Shown here: piece after piece, positions 39,749 through 47,803 of the stretch
Layout: each line of letters opens with the position of its first letter
How positions within the stretch are numbered: the first letter of the stretch is position 1
Assembly (NCBI GenBank): GCA_051746985.1
Contig: JBNJFP010000023.1
Span: forward strand, 1-47,803
From: Fodinibius sp051746985
GTDB lineage: Bacteria; Bacteroidota; Rhodothermia; Balneolales; Balneolaceae
DNA: 47,803 nucleotides
Reading direction: 5' to 3'
Translations under genes and position numbers: made by a program
Notes under the pieces: generated by a model
What the model was told of the DNA's origin: nothing
Seen by the model: the letters and a program-made list of their open reading frames with translations, nothing else
The model's database searches: none

Positions 39749-42100
39749 CTAATCTTCAGGAATATCATAATCAATATTATCAGGACGATAATCCCCAAGC
39801 AGATGTTCGGCGAAGTAGCGCCATCGGAGGCGCTCAAAATAGGGGGAGTATTCGCCAAATCCGTGGCGCTGCCCGGGCAGCATCATAAATTCGAATTGCT
39901 TGCCATTTTCAATGAGGGCATTGGCCAGTTTAATCGTATTGGCCGGATGCACGTTATCGTCGATGGCCCCGTGTACCAGCAGTAAGTGGCCCTCCAGGTT
40001 TTGCGCCAGGTCGATGTTTGTTTCAATTTCGGATTGAAAGTCGATTTCGGTTTTGGCCGAATCCGACGAAGAGCTGTCGGCTTCTGCCTGCTTTTCCACG
40101 CCTTCAACACCGTGGTGAATTTCGCTCCACCACAGATTATAAATGTTATTGTCGTGATTACCGGCCGAGGATACGGCTACATCATAAAAATCAGGATACG
40201 TCAGCAGGGCGGCGGTGCTCATAAATCCACCACCGGAGTGCCCGTAGATTCCTACTTTATCGAGGTCGATAAATGAGTGGCGGGCTGCCAGCTGTTCCAG
40301 GGCGTATTTATTGTCCTTAAGCGGATAATCGCGTAAGTCTCCGTATCCATAATTGTGGTAATATTTGCTTCGGATGGGACTTCCACCTCGCTGACCCATG
40401 GCAACTACGATAAATCCAAGTTGCGACAAGGCCGTCTCATCTTCGTGGTTAAAGCCAATAGGGAAGGGTTCGGTCTGCGGACCGGGATAGACATAGGTGA
40501 TGATGGGATAGGTTTTGGTTGAATCAAAGTCAAACGGTTTCCACATCACCCCATAAAGATCGGTGGCATCGTCGTTGGCCTTCACCTTGAACGGATCGGG
40601 CGCCTGCCAGCCAGCTTCTTCCAGTCTGCTCACATCAGTTTCTTCAAGTGTGGTGATTACGTCACCGTTTTCGTCTCGAAGCACTGAGCGGGTGGGTTGA
40701 TCCACGCGGGAATAATTATCGACAAAATAGTTACCTTCTTCCGAAGCACTTATTTCATGCGTAGCATTTTCGGGTGTGAGCCGCTCTAAGCCTGTACCGT
40801 CAAAATTGACCTTGTAGAGCTGTGAGTAGTAGGGATTCATTCCATCTTCACGTCCGTATCCCTCAAAATAAAGGGTGCGGTCGGTGGTATCAACTTTTGC
40901 GATATCGCCGGCCACAAAATGACCGTTGGTAATTTTATTTTTAAGATTTCCGTTCTCATCATACAGGTAATACTGTCCCCAGCCTGTGCGCTCTGACCAC
41001 CATATATATTCTTCGCCTTCGTTAATGATCGCCAGATTTGCCAGCATTACATTGAAATAGGGATTACTCTCTTCGCTAAAGAGCACTTCCGTTTCTCCTG
41101 TTTCGGTGTTGGATTTTAATACGTCAATGTTGTTCCATTCTCGATTGCGCCGCAGCATATAGAGGTGATCTGATCCCATTCCGGTATATACGCCTCCGTT
41201 ATTAAAATAGGCACCGCCAATCACCTCGTCGGTCCATTCTTCTTTGTCGGTGTCCAGTTTAACGCCTTCGGTATCATCGAGAGTATCGGCTTTGAACACC
41301 CATATTTCATCTTGGGGGACGTTTTCTTCACCCGGCATGGGATACTTATAGGTTTCGAGCTCGGGACGGTCGGTTAAGGAGTTAATGACCCACAGTTCTT
41401 CGACATCTCGCTGGTCGGTACGCTTGGCGTATAGCTTGTTGGAATCTTCAAACCACTCAGCCTGCGAACGCAATTTTTCGTTGCTGGTGGTATCACCCGC
41501 CTCTGCCTGATAACTGTACCAGCGTTCTCCGTCATCGGTAAGTTGATATTCGGTACTATCGGGATCGTCACCTTTCATTAAATATAGGTTGTGATTCTTG
41601 GCATAGGCAATCCAGCTGCTGTCGGGTGAATAGGTGGCCCACTCTTCTTCGGGCTCATCCTGCAGTGAGTCGCCTTTGACGAGGTTGTTGGTATCAATTT
41701 GATATTTGAAATTGATGCTATCAACGTGGAAGGTAAACACTTCATCGCCGACGTTATACTCAAAGTCGTTGAGCTCTAAATCCTTATGGTTAAATGTTTT
41801 GCTAAATGTTTCTGAGAGCTCGGCGGCCATAGCCTTGCGATCGAACAAGGGACGTTTTTCTCTCTCTTTGGCATCCACAAAAACCCATTTTGTGCCGGAT
41901 TGATCTTTATAGCTGTACCAGAAGCGATCTTGTTCTTCGATCCATTGAACATCGGCGCTTACATCACCGGTCATTTTTTCCATGCGATCTTGCGTAAATT
42001 GCTCAGCAGCTTCAAAATTGGCCTGTTGGGCAAAGAGGTTGGTTGAGAAGATGAGTGTAATTAGTAGTAGAAATAGCGTTCGTGATAGATGTGAAAACAT
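39749..42100 (-). CDS. S9-family dipeptidyl peptidase (DPP IV type)
   Basis: Exported serine peptidase of 783 residues with a signal peptide ending LFAQ. The N-terminal ~500 residues form a DPP IV-type beta-propeller with a double Glu-like region and repeats such as EEYIWWSERTGWGQYYLYD and GNLKNKITNGHFVAGD. The C-terminal alpha/beta hydrolase domain has the nucleophile Ser near 622 in GIYGHSGGGFMS, Asp near 711 in VHGAIDDNVHP and His near 746 in GQRHGFGEY. It removes X-Pro or X-Ala dipeptides from peptides in the periplasm or outside. It is flanked by a 15-bp terminator hairpin and, upstream, an 18-base palindrome at 42123-42140. Confidence 0.93.
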   Translation of the reverse strand: MFSHLSRTLFLLLITLIFSTNLFAQQANFEAAEQFTQDRMEKMTGDVSADVQWIEEQDRFWYSYKDQSGTKWVFVDAKEREKRPLFDRKAMAAELSETFSKTFNHKDLELNDFEYNVGDEVFTFHVDSINFKYQIDTNNLVKGDSLQDEPEEEWATYSPDSSWIAYAKNHNLYLMKGDDPDSTEYQLTDDGERWYSYQAEAGDTTSNEKLRSQAEWFEDSNKLYAKRTDQRDVEELWVINSLTDRPELETYKYPMPGEENVPQDEIWVFKADTLDDTEGVKLDTDKEEWTDEVIGGAYFNNGGVYTGMGSDHLYMLRRNREWNNIDVLKSNTETGETEVLFSEESNPYFNVMLANLAIINEGEEYIWWSERTGWGQYYLYDENGNLKNKITNGHFVAGDIAKVDTTDRTLYFEGYGREDGMNPYYSQLYKVNFDGTGLERLTPENATHEISASEEGNYFVDNYSRVDQPTRSVLRDENGDVITTLEETDVSRLEEAGWQAPDPFKVKANDDATDLYGVMWKPFDFDSTKTYPIITYVYPGPQTEPFPIGFNHEDETALSQLGFIVVAMGQRGGSPIRSKYYHNYGYGDLRDYPLKDNKYALEQLAARHSFIDLDKVGIYGHSGGGFMSTAALLTYPDFYDVAVSSAGNHDNNIYNLWWSEIHHGVEGVEKQAEADSSSSDSAKTEIDFQSEIETNIDLAQNLEGHLLLVHGAIDDNVHPANTIKLANALIENGKQFEFMMLPGQRHGFGEYSPYFERLRWRYFAEHLLGDYRPDNIDYDIPED

Positions 42101-42372
42101 AACTTGATTTGTACCTGTCTTTAATTATCGGGCGATAATTTATAAAACAAACGGTCAATGCTAAATGATCAACCGTAAAAGAACGTAAAATGGGAGGGAG
42201 TATTTAATGGCATTTCATGCTGTTACGGTAGGGAGGTCTGCGCTGAGCATAGGAAAAAGGTTGGGGAGAATGGGTATTTTAAAAAAAATGCTCGTTTGGT
42301 TAATTCCACTGATCCCTTTCTCCAAAGGGAACTTTGTTGCCACTCACAAAGCTATTTGCAGAAGCCTGTCTT
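42101..42372. other. Gene-free interval before the S9 peptidase gene
   Basis: 272 bases. It holds a near-perfect palindrome (42123-42140) close to the peptidase start and a small hairpin CCCTTT/AAAGGG (42315-42320 with 42325-42330) near the PH/SHOCT stop codon. I see no coding region. Confidence 0.5.
42123..42140. promoter_or_regulatory. Palindrome upstream of the S9 peptidase gene
   Basis: AATTATCG (42123-42130) and CGATAATT (42133-42140) are perfect inverted copies around GG, ending 23 bases before the start codon. The size and position fit an operator for a dimeric regulator, though a chance AT-rich palindrome is possible. Confidence 0.35.
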
Positions 42373-42900
42373 TTACTCGAAGTGCTTTTTCTCCTTTTCA
42401 AAATCATCATCCGAAACAAGTCCCTGCTGCCAGAGCCCTGTAAGATAATCCATGCGTTCCATAGACCCTGGTTTTCGATCGGGTTGTTGCGGTTTTGTTT
42501 TTTGCTGCTGCATTAATCGCTCTTTTTGAACGGAGATAGCTTTTTCAAGCGTATTCTTTAAGGTATGTGGGTTATCCATCCCACGAAGAGTCATGGAGGT
42601 AGCGGTGGTTTTCATGATAATATTCCCAACGCCAGCCTTTTCTTGCAACCAACTTTGTTGGATCGAAACGCTCTCAATGTTCACCAAATCGATATTTCGC
42701 TGGTATTTATCATCCTGCGAAGAAATCTGGGTATTGCTGAAGGTATAGGTAAACTTTTTTTGACGTTTATATACCCAGTAAAAACTCAGTAATCCAATCC
42801 CAAAAAGAGGAATTAATAAAATCGATACAAAATAGCCCAACAGGTGATTTTTCCAGTGGGGCTGCAGGGTAATCGTTTTTTGGGGAGATAGATTGTCCAT
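42373..42900 (-). CDS. Membrane protein with bacterial PH domain and SHOCT motif
   Basis: Protein of 175 residues from the ATG at 42900 (a TTG at 42909 is also in frame). An N-terminal hydrophobic hairpin (about 22-43, LLGYFVSILLIPLFGIGLLSFYWV) is followed by a bPH2-type domain (about 48-115, KKFTYTFSNTQISSQ, VNIESVSIQQSW, IIMKTT). A Gln/Lys-rich linker then leads to a C-terminal SHOCT motif (ERMDYLTGLWQQGLVSDDDFEKEKK). SHOCT is a short helical tag found at the ends of many membrane proteins, thought to aid oligomerisation. The function is unknown. It diverges from the ccm operon with a 158-base gap. Confidence 0.78.
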   Translation of the reverse strand: MDNLSPQKTITLQPHWKNHLLGYFVSILLIPLFGIGLLSFYWVYKRQKKFTYTFSNTQISSQDDKYQRNIDLVNIESVSIQQSWLQEKAGVGNIIMKTTATSMTLRGMDNPHTLKNTLEKAISVQKERLMQQQKTKPQQPDRKPGSMERMDYLTGLWQQGLVSDDDFEKEKKHFE

Positions 42901-43058
42901 GAGACTCAAACTTTATGGCAATTTTTCACGCTATTGTAAAGGTAGGTAAAATTCAGGAAATACTAAGGTGAAAAGACTAATTTTTCCAAAACAGATTTCG
43001 TATATTATCACGCTTTGTAATAGCCACCCCATGATTTGGGAAACAAGACTTTTTTTTA

Positions 43059-43727
43059 ATGAGCCTCAAGCCCTGGAAATACGTAGTTGCTGTTTGGATG
43101 ACGACTGTAATATCGGTTGGTTTTTTGATTCCCATCCCCGATATCCCCGTTCTTAAAGAGTCGGCCCGGAACCTGTTTTTGCATGTGCCCATGTGGTTTA
43201 CCATGTCGGTTTGTTTTGCAGCGGGCTTGTACTATAGCATTCGCTATTTGAATGATCAGCAGATAGAGTATGACCGCAAGGCCGAAACGGCCACCCAGGT
43301 GGGACTTATTTTTGGGATTTGTGGATTGTTGACGGGGGCAATCTGGGCCCGTTTTACCTGGGGCACATGGTGGACATTTGCCGAGCCCCGGATGAATCTT
43401 TCGGCATTGGGCATGCTTATTTATGTTGCTTATTTTGTATTACGAACGGCGTTCAACAATCCCGAGAAAAGAGCGAAGATTGCGGCCGTTTTTAATGTTT
43501 TTGCGGCAACGACGATCCCGTTTTTGTTGTATATTATACCGCGTCAGCTGCCCAGCTTACATCCCGGTGCCGAGGGCAACCCGGCATTTAGTGAGATTAC
43601 GGCGCCAGAACTCCGATATATTTTCTATCCCGCGGTAGTAGGTTTTATCGCACTGGCCGTTTGGATAAGTGATATTTTGAATCGCTACAAAACTGTAAAG
43701 CATTTAACTGATCGACAACATACATGA
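43059..43727 (+). CDS. ccmC: Heme export/handling protein CcmC
   Basis: Inner membrane protein of 222 residues with six predicted helices, in the CcmC/CcsA heme-handling superfamily. It loads heme onto CcmE in cytochrome c maturation. Conserved points are HVPMWF (first heme-ligand His near residue 48), the tryptophan-rich loop TWGTWWTFAEPRM, and a second His in PSLHPG. In E. coli the WWD loop has Asp where this protein has Ala-Glu, a substitution I note without knowing its effect. It begins an overlapping operon: its stop overlaps the next ATG (ATGA at 43724). No ccmA or ccmB lies next to it. Confidence 0.92.
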   Translation: MSLKPWKYVVAVWMTTVISVGFLIPIPDIPVLKESARNLFLHVPMWFTMSVCFAAGLYYSIRYLNDQQIEYDRKAETATQVGLIFGICGLLTGAIWARFTWGTWWTFAEPRMNLSALGMLIYVAYFVLRTAFNNPEKRAKIAAVFNVFAATTIPFLLYIIPRQLPSLHPGAEGNPAFSEITAPELRYIFYPAVVGFIALAVWISDILNRYKTVKHLTDRQHT

Positions 43728-43996
43728 AATTTTTATCCATTCAGGCACAAGAAGATACCGTTGCTGCCGTTGATACATTGACGGAAAATTACTCTGACAA
43801 ATGGGATGGCGCTGCCGGACTCGATCAGGCAAGTCCGCTGATTCAAACGGCCGCTTCCTATGACTTGATTTTCATCGTACTCGGAGTGAGCCTGATTATC
43901 TGGTTTGTACTGTTGTTTTTCATCATCCGGGTAGATAAGAAAGTGAGCAAATTAGAAGAAGAAATCCAACAACCTAATGGTAAGGAAGCATCATGA
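43724..43996 (+). CDS. ccmD: CcmD-like small membrane protein
   Basis: Protein of 90 residues with one membrane helix (about 48-70) and a C-terminal basic, coiled-coil stretch (RVDKKVSKLEEEIQQ). The N-terminal ~45 residues are polar and would lie in the periplasm. Position between ccmC and ccmE and the single helix followed by a charged cytoplasmic tail match CcmD, which stabilises heme-loaded CcmE in the CcmABCD complex; sequence identity is weak, as is usual for CcmD. It overlaps ccmC and ccmE by 4 bases each (ATGA), which supports tight coupling. Confidence 0.65.
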   Translation: MKFLSIQAQEDTVAAVDTLTENYSDKWDGAAGLDQASPLIQTAASYDLIFIVLGVSLIIWFVLLFFIIRVDKKVSKLEEEIQQPNGKEAS

Positions 43997-44391
43997 AACC
44001 TAAACTAATTATTGGAATAATCGCTATTGTCGGGTTTACATCGCTGCTGATGTACAACTTTGGAAACAGTATCAGTACTTACGTAAATTTTGAACAGGCT
44101 GATGGTATGAATGGTGCTCATGTTGTTGGTACCTGGGATGATTCTCAGGATTACGGCTTTTCGATGGAAACCAAACAGTTTTCATTTTTCATGAAAGATG
44201 AAGATGGAAATGTTAACCGCGTGGTGTATCCCAAGCCCAAGCCCAATAATTTTGAAGAGGCCGATAAGCTCGTTGTTATAGGAGAGATGCAAAACGGGGT
44301 ATTTTACGCCAATGATATGCTGATGAAATGCCCGTCGAAATACAACGATGCCGACGGCGCGGAATTTGAAAGAGCAACGGCTTCAAAATAG
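43993..44391 (+). CDS. ccmE: Cytochrome c maturation heme chaperone CcmE, Cys variant
   Basis: Periplasmic heme chaperone of 132 residues: N-terminal membrane anchor (about 5-22) and an OB-fold domain (GTWDDSQDYGFSMETKQFSF, KLVVIGEM). The heme-attachment motif, HxxxY in E. coli, is CPSKY here (LMKCPSKYND, residues 109-118), that is Cys instead of the heme-linking His, with the conserved Tyr kept. Cys-type CcmE proteins are known from archaea and some bacteria, including Desulfovibrio, where they go with a Ccm system lacking CcmH. Overlaps ccmD by 4 bases; ccmF follows after 10 bases. Confidence 0.93.
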   Translation: MKPKLIIGIIAIVGFTSLLMYNFGNSISTYVNFEQADGMNGAHVVGTWDDSQDYGFSMETKQFSFFMKDEDGNVNRVVYPKPKPNNFEEADKLVVIGEMQNGVFYANDMLMKCPSKYNDADGAEFERATASK

Positions 44392-44401
44392 GTAATATTC
44401 G

Positions 44402-46891
44402 ATGATTCAATTCTTAGGTGAGCTGTTTGTCAATGCCTCTCTGGTAAGTGCAATTCTGGCGGCTATTGGCTACTACATTTACGCACAAAACGATAGGTTC
44501 AAGCATTTTAAGATTTCGAACTGGCTGTTTGGCCTGCAGGGATTGTTCTTGCTGGCCGCCTCGGGATTACTGCTTTATATTATCCTGACCCACCAGTTTA
44601 ATTTCTATTACGTTTACAATTATACCAGCAGCGATCTGCAGCTCAAATACCTGATATCTGCCTTTTGGGGTGGCCAGGAGGGGAGTTTTATGCTCTGGAT
44701 TTTGTTCTCGGTCATCATTGGGCTGGGACTTATGAAATGGACGCGCGATCCTTATCGCGGCCCCGTGCTGTTTTTCCTAACCCTTACACAGATTTTTCTA
44801 CTCTCGATGATTTCGGGAGTTTCGCTGGGTGATTTTAAACTGGGGGCATCCCCATTTCGATCATTGGCCGAGGCCATGCCCAACGCCCCCTTCCTGCAAT
44901 CCAATCCAGATTTTGTTCCGCAAGACGGAAAAGGGCTTAACGACTTACTTAAAAGTCCCTGGATGATGATTCATCCACCTATTTTATTTGTTGGGTTTTC
45001 CATGATGACCGTGCCGTACTGTTTTGCAATGGCAGCTCTTTGGAAACGAAAATACAACGAGTGGGTTGGTCCCGCTTTGCCGTGGACATTAGGCGCCAAC
45101 GTCGCATTATTGACCGCCATTTTCCTTGGGGGATACTGGGCGTATGTTACCCTCTCATTTGGGGGATACTGGGCGTGGGATCCCGTAGAAAATGCTTCTT
45201 TCGTACCGTGGCTGTTGGGAACGGCAGGCATCCATACGATGATCATCCAGCGCAAAAGTTCAACCTCGCAAAAGGCGTCTATCATTTTTGCGATCCTGGC
45301 GTATGTGATGATTGTTTACGAAACCTTTTTAACGCGTTCAGGGATACTGGCAGACTCTTCAGTACATAGTTTTGTTGATCTTGGTTTGTATGGGCAGTTG
45401 GTGGTGTTTATGGCGGCTGTTACCATTATAGGACTGGGGATGTTTTTCTACCGATATAAAGAGCTGCCCTCACAGCAAAAAGAATCCAAGTTTTTGAGCC
45501 GGGAGTTCATGACCTTTGCCGGGGCTATGGTCCTTTTTCTAATTGGTCTTGTTATCATTCTGGGAACAAGTTCACCGATCATCGGCAAGTTATTTGTCGC
45601 CAATCCAACGCCCCCGGAAATTAGTTTTTACAACGAGTGGACGATGCCGCTGGCTATTCTGGCCGCTATTATGACGGTGCTCGGGCAGATGCTGTTTTGG
45701 AAACGTCAGGATGCCGAATCACTGGCTGCCGATTTGCTTTGGCCGGTAGCAATTTCGTGCGTCATAACGCTGGCAACGATCATTATTGGGGATGTCCGTA
45801 ATCTATATTATATGGTGTACTTGCTGGCCGCCTGGTTTGCAGTGATAGGAAATTCGGTCGTCATGTATCGATTGATCAGAAAAAATACCATGCTGATTGG
45901 CGGTACGCTTACCCATGTTGGTTTTGGGATTTTATTGCTTGGAATTTTGGCTTCATCAGCCTACAACGAAATGCTGCTCGATGATTCTGTACGTAATTAC
46001 AACGCAGCTATCGAGCGGGGGGAAGTGACCGACGAGCAGGGATTCCAAAAGACGCAGAAGGTTGATTTTCTGGAATTGAAGCTGGATCAGCCAAAAGTTA
46101 TTGATGATCGCTACAAAGTTACCTACGAAGGATATACCCTAAAGGATCAGGAGCGTCCCGGGCAGCAGGAGTATCGCATCAAGGTTGAGCCGGCCGATGG
46201 AAACGGAGAGCAGTTTGTGCTGAATCCGCAGGTGTATCCCATGCTTTCGTCTTCGTCTCAATCCGAAATACAATGGTCGGTAGATCCAGATGTGCGCACG
46301 GGCTGGCTGAGTGATATCTACCTGTATGTGGCTGGCAGTTCGTATGTGGAGCGGAAAAATGAGGAGGCCAAGGAATCGTCTGCCGAACAATCTGAACTGG
46401 TTACAGCCGATGAGGATTCGATAGAAGTGCAGGATGTAAGTATCGCCCGGGGTGAGACCATTCGCCTGGGGGCTTTTGATCTTTCATTCGAAGATTATGC
46501 CGAAGTTGATGATCAGGATTTAAAAGACAGTACTTCGGTTGCTATACGAGCTAATTTAGAGCTCTCCGAGCGGGGCAGTGACTCCTCGGTACCCATTCGA
46601 CCGTTATTCTCAATATATACCCAGGATGGTGACAACTGGACCTATGCACCGCCGGTTTCCATCCCGGGTAATGATGATGCAAGTATTCAGTTTACCAGCG
46701 TAGATCCCACAAATGGTGCTATTGATCTTAAAATTCGCGGTATCGATACGGAGGTCGAGGAGCAATGGGTGTTGCTGGTGGCCGAGGAAAAACCGTTTAT
46801 TTCAGTCGTTTGGCTGGGCACCTTTTTGTTGATGGCTGGATTTAGCATTTCTATTTTCCGGCATTGGGATAGGGAACGAAAAAAGGCGTGA
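44402..46891 (+). CDS. ccmF: Heme lyase CcmF (CcmF/NrfE family)
   Basis: Large inner membrane protein of 829 residues that attaches heme from CcmE to apocytochrome c. It has about 14 helices. Conserved sites are HPPILFVGF (heme-ligand His), the WWD domain GGYWAWDPVENASFVPWL (about residues 254-271) and LTHVGFGILLLGILASSAY near residue 500. A long periplasmic domain (about 540-800), including a ~25-residue Glu/Ser-rich insertion (KNEEAKESSAEQSELVTADE), precedes the last helix. Third in order after ccmC, ccmD and ccmE; ccmG and ccmH are not in the window, and truA follows after 18 bases. Confidence 0.95.
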   Translation: MIQFLGELFVNASLVSAILAAIGYYIYAQNDRFKHFKISNWLFGLQGLFLLAASGLLLYIILTHQFNFYYVYNYTSSDLQLKYLISAFWGGQEGSFMLWILFSVIIGLGLMKWTRDPYRGPVLFFLTLTQIFLLSMISGVSLGDFKLGASPFRSLAEAMPNAPFLQSNPDFVPQDGKGLNDLLKSPWMMIHPPILFVGFSMMTVPYCFAMAALWKRKYNEWVGPALPWTLGANVALLTAIFLGGYWAYVTLSFGGYWAWDPVENASFVPWLLGTAGIHTMIIQRKSSTSQKASIIFAILAYVMIVYETFLTRSGILADSSVHSFVDLGLYGQLVVFMAAVTIIGLGMFFYRYKELPSQQKESKFLSREFMTFAGAMVLFLIGLVIILGTSSPIIGKLFVANPTPPEISFYNEWTMPLAILAAIMTVLGQMLFWKRQDAESLAADLLWPVAISCVITLATIIIGDVRNLYYMVYLLAAWFAVIGNSVVMYRLIRKNTMLIGGTLTHVGFGILLLGILASSAYNEMLLDDSVRNYNAAIERGEVTDEQGFQKTQKVDFLELKLDQPKVIDDRYKVTYEGYTLKDQERPGQQEYRIKVEPADGNGEQFVLNPQVYPMLSSSSQSEIQWSVDPDVRTGWLSDIYLYVAGSSYVERKNEEAKESSAEQSELVTADEDSIEVQDVSIARGETIRLGAFDLSFEDYAEVDDQDLKDSTSVAIRANLELSERGSDSSVPIRPLFSIYTQDGDNWTYAPPVSIPGNDDASIQFTSVDPTNGAIDLKIRGIDTEVEEQWVLLVAEEKPFISVVWLGTFLLMAGFSISIFRHWDRERKKA

Positions 46892-46909
46892 CTACAGTAG
46901 AGAAATGAG

Positions 46910-47647
46910 ATGCCGCGATATAAAATTGCCATAGAATTTGAAGGTACGCGTTATAGCGGATGGCAGAAACAGCCCAACAGCAATACGGTTGAAGAGGAAA
47001 TAGAGTCGGCCCTCTCACAGATTTTAACTGAGCTGGTTGATGTGATCGGTCAGGGGCGCACCGACAGCGGAGTGCATGCGGAGGAACAGGTAGCCCATTT
47101 CGATTATCCTGATGAACTTGATCCCCCAAAAATAAAGTATGCGCTTTTGGGGGTACTGCCGCATGATATTGCCGTGTGGGATATGGAAAGAGTAGCCGAC
47201 GATTTTCACGCCCGTTTTGATGCCACGGCACGACGCTATCGATATCAGATCGTACGAAGGCCGGCCCCGCTGCTGCGATCGGTTTCGGAAATGGTGCTCG
47301 ACGATCTGGATCTGGATGCCATGGATTTCTGCGCACAAAAAGTGAGAGGCACGCATAATTTTGACAGTTTTACCAAGCCTGATAATGAAAACCCTGATTC
47401 GGTATGTGAAGTAATGGAGTCTTCTTTTACTGGGGATAGTTACCAACTTCGTTACCATATTGAGGCCAACCGTTTTGTACGTCACATGGTGCGTAGATTA
47501 GTTGGTACGATAATCGAGGTGGGTAAGGGAAAACGAACAGTGGAAGAGTTTGAAGATATGATTGAACATCCAAGTAAAAATAAAAATGGCCACGGGGCGG
47601 CTGCACAAGGATTAATCCTTGAAAAAGTGCGGTACAAAAAAAGCTAA
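46910..47647 (+). CDS. truA: tRNA pseudouridine synthase A
   Basis: Converts uridines 38-40 of the tRNA anticodon arm to pseudouridine. 245 residues, standard length. The catalytic Asp is in GQGRTDSGVHA, preceded by IEFEGTRYSGWQKQPN at the N-terminus (residues 7-22); ARFDATARRYRYQI, FDSFTKPD and NRFVRHMVRRLVGTIIEVG are typical. It lies 18 bases after ccmF, so it probably shares the ccm transcript. A tRNA gene with its own promoter follows. Confidence 0.96.
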   Translation: MPRYKIAIEFEGTRYSGWQKQPNSNTVEEEIESALSQILTELVDVIGQGRTDSGVHAEEQVAHFDYPDELDPPKIKYALLGVLPHDIAVWDMERVADDFHARFDATARRYRYQIVRRPAPLLRSVSEMVLDDLDLDAMDFCAQKVRGTHNFDSFTKPDNENPDSVCEVMESSFTGDSYQLRYHIEANRFVRHMVRRLVGTIIEVGKGKRTVEEFEDMIEHPSKNKNGHGAAAQGLILEKVRYKKS

Positions 47648-47655
47648 AAAAATTC

Positions 47656-47687
47656 TTGACTGGAGTTGGTCAAATCTATTATATTTG
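47656..47687 (+). promoter_or_regulatory. tRNA-Asn promoter, Bacteroidota type
   Basis: -33 element TTGACT (47656-47661), 18-base spacer, -7 element TATATTTG (47680-47687), an exact TAnnTTTG match. The -33 starts 9 bases after the truA stop, and the tRNA begins 44 bases after the -7. This is the best promoter in the window. Confidence 0.82.
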
Positions 47688-47730
47688 TCCTCTCTTTGAA
47701 ACGGTTGAAAGATTTTCAAACGAGTTACAT

Positions 47731-47803
47731 TCCTCGGTAGCTCAGCGGCAGAGCAATCGGCTGTTAACCGATGGGTCGTAGGTTCGAATCCTACCCGGGG
47801 AGC
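47731..47803 (+). tRNA. tRNA-Asn (GTT)
   Basis: A full cloverleaf can be folded. The acceptor stem TCCTCGG (47731-47737) pairs with CCGGGGA (47795-47801), with one T-G wobble. The D-arm holds the AGCTCAGCGG pattern. The anticodon stem ATCGG/CCGAT encloses the loop CTGTTAA with anticodon GTT, and the T-arm has GGTTCGAATCC. The discriminator base is G47802. The window ends at the next base, C47803, so whether CCA is encoded cannot be fully seen. Confidence 0.96.

Noticed and set aside
45126..45176. An exact 18-bp direct repeat, 33 bases apart, inside ccmF
   Set aside because: It encodes GGYWA twice in the WWD loop, where homologs also have two similar tryptophan-rich segments, so it follows from protein conservation rather than a mobile repeat.
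46851..47336. A 161-residue minus-strand ORF over the ccmF-truA junction
   Set aside because: It lies opposite clear truA coding sequence, including the catalytic motif, and its composition is unnatural.

Overview
The window reads as chromosomal, mostly housekeeping DNA from a Gram-negative member of the Bacteroidota/Balneolota/Rhodothermota side of the FCB group, most likely a Balneola/Fodinibius-like halophile. The placement rests on several things: two promoters of the TAnnTTTG type (before rplU and before a tRNA-Asn gene), very weak Shine-Dalgarno signals, a PorV/PorQ-family outer membrane protein, DUF5683-like and DUF6266 proteins, an S9 dipeptidyl peptidase, acidic secreted proteins, and a CcmE with Cys in place of the heme-binding His. 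The genus is an inference. A run of exactly 100 N (30935-31034) shows the window is a scaffold, with one contig join inside murA.

Layout. 1-2417 (+): the end of an aldo/keto reductase gene and a class II photolyase. 2487-5078 (-): phoH, an MBL-fold hydrolase and purine nucleoside phosphorylase, packed head to tail. 5216-9202 (-): an envelope block with a PorV-like protein, a broken barrel gene, a DUF5683-like protein, a three-PASTA membrane protein and rpe. 9363-14326 (-): two tandem TPR lipoproteins, a Cys/Met trans-sulfuration enzyme and a thiolase, closed by a strong terminator. 14482-15669 (+): an alpha/beta hydrolase and ridA. 15718-19193 (-): rplU-rpmA with promoter and terminator, then an FAH-family enzyme overlapping an M23 peptidase. 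19317-21651 (+): a small ORF and a HEAT-repeat/cyclophilin fusion, overlapping a PP-loop protein at their 3' ends. 22396-24561 (+): a two-domain Dcd-like protein, a BFD-like [2Fe-2S] protein and rsmE. 24602-30403 (-): RNase G, hslV, hslU and a C-terminal processing protease. 31035-33624 (-): a lipoprotein, a small winged-helix-like protein, a biotin carrier and murA. 33703-36896 (+): a DUF3108 protein, dut and an MFS transporter. 37237-38532 (-): a sugar dehydrogenase lipoprotein. 38915-39517 (+): DUF6266. 39749-42900 (-): an S9 dipeptidyl peptidase and a PH/SHOCT protein. 43059-47803 (+): ccmC-ccmD-ccmE-ccmF-truA and tRNA-Asn.

How the genes work together. The ccm block looks like the CcmH-less form of cytochrome c maturation. 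HslUV, Ctp and RNase G form a protein and RNA turnover neighbourhood. The 5216-9202 block and the TPR lipoproteins serve the envelope. dut, the Dcd-like protein and PNP touch nucleotide pools.

I found no obvious new defence, secretion or biosynthetic system. What stands out is non-coding or broken DNA: a ~180 bp element with a possible pseudoknot and nested inverted repeats (36921-37101), an 11-bp tandem repeat beside DUF6266, repeat-rich DNA on both sides of dut, a decayed barrel gene, and a phoH whose conserved 5' end lacks any ATG/GTG/TTG start.
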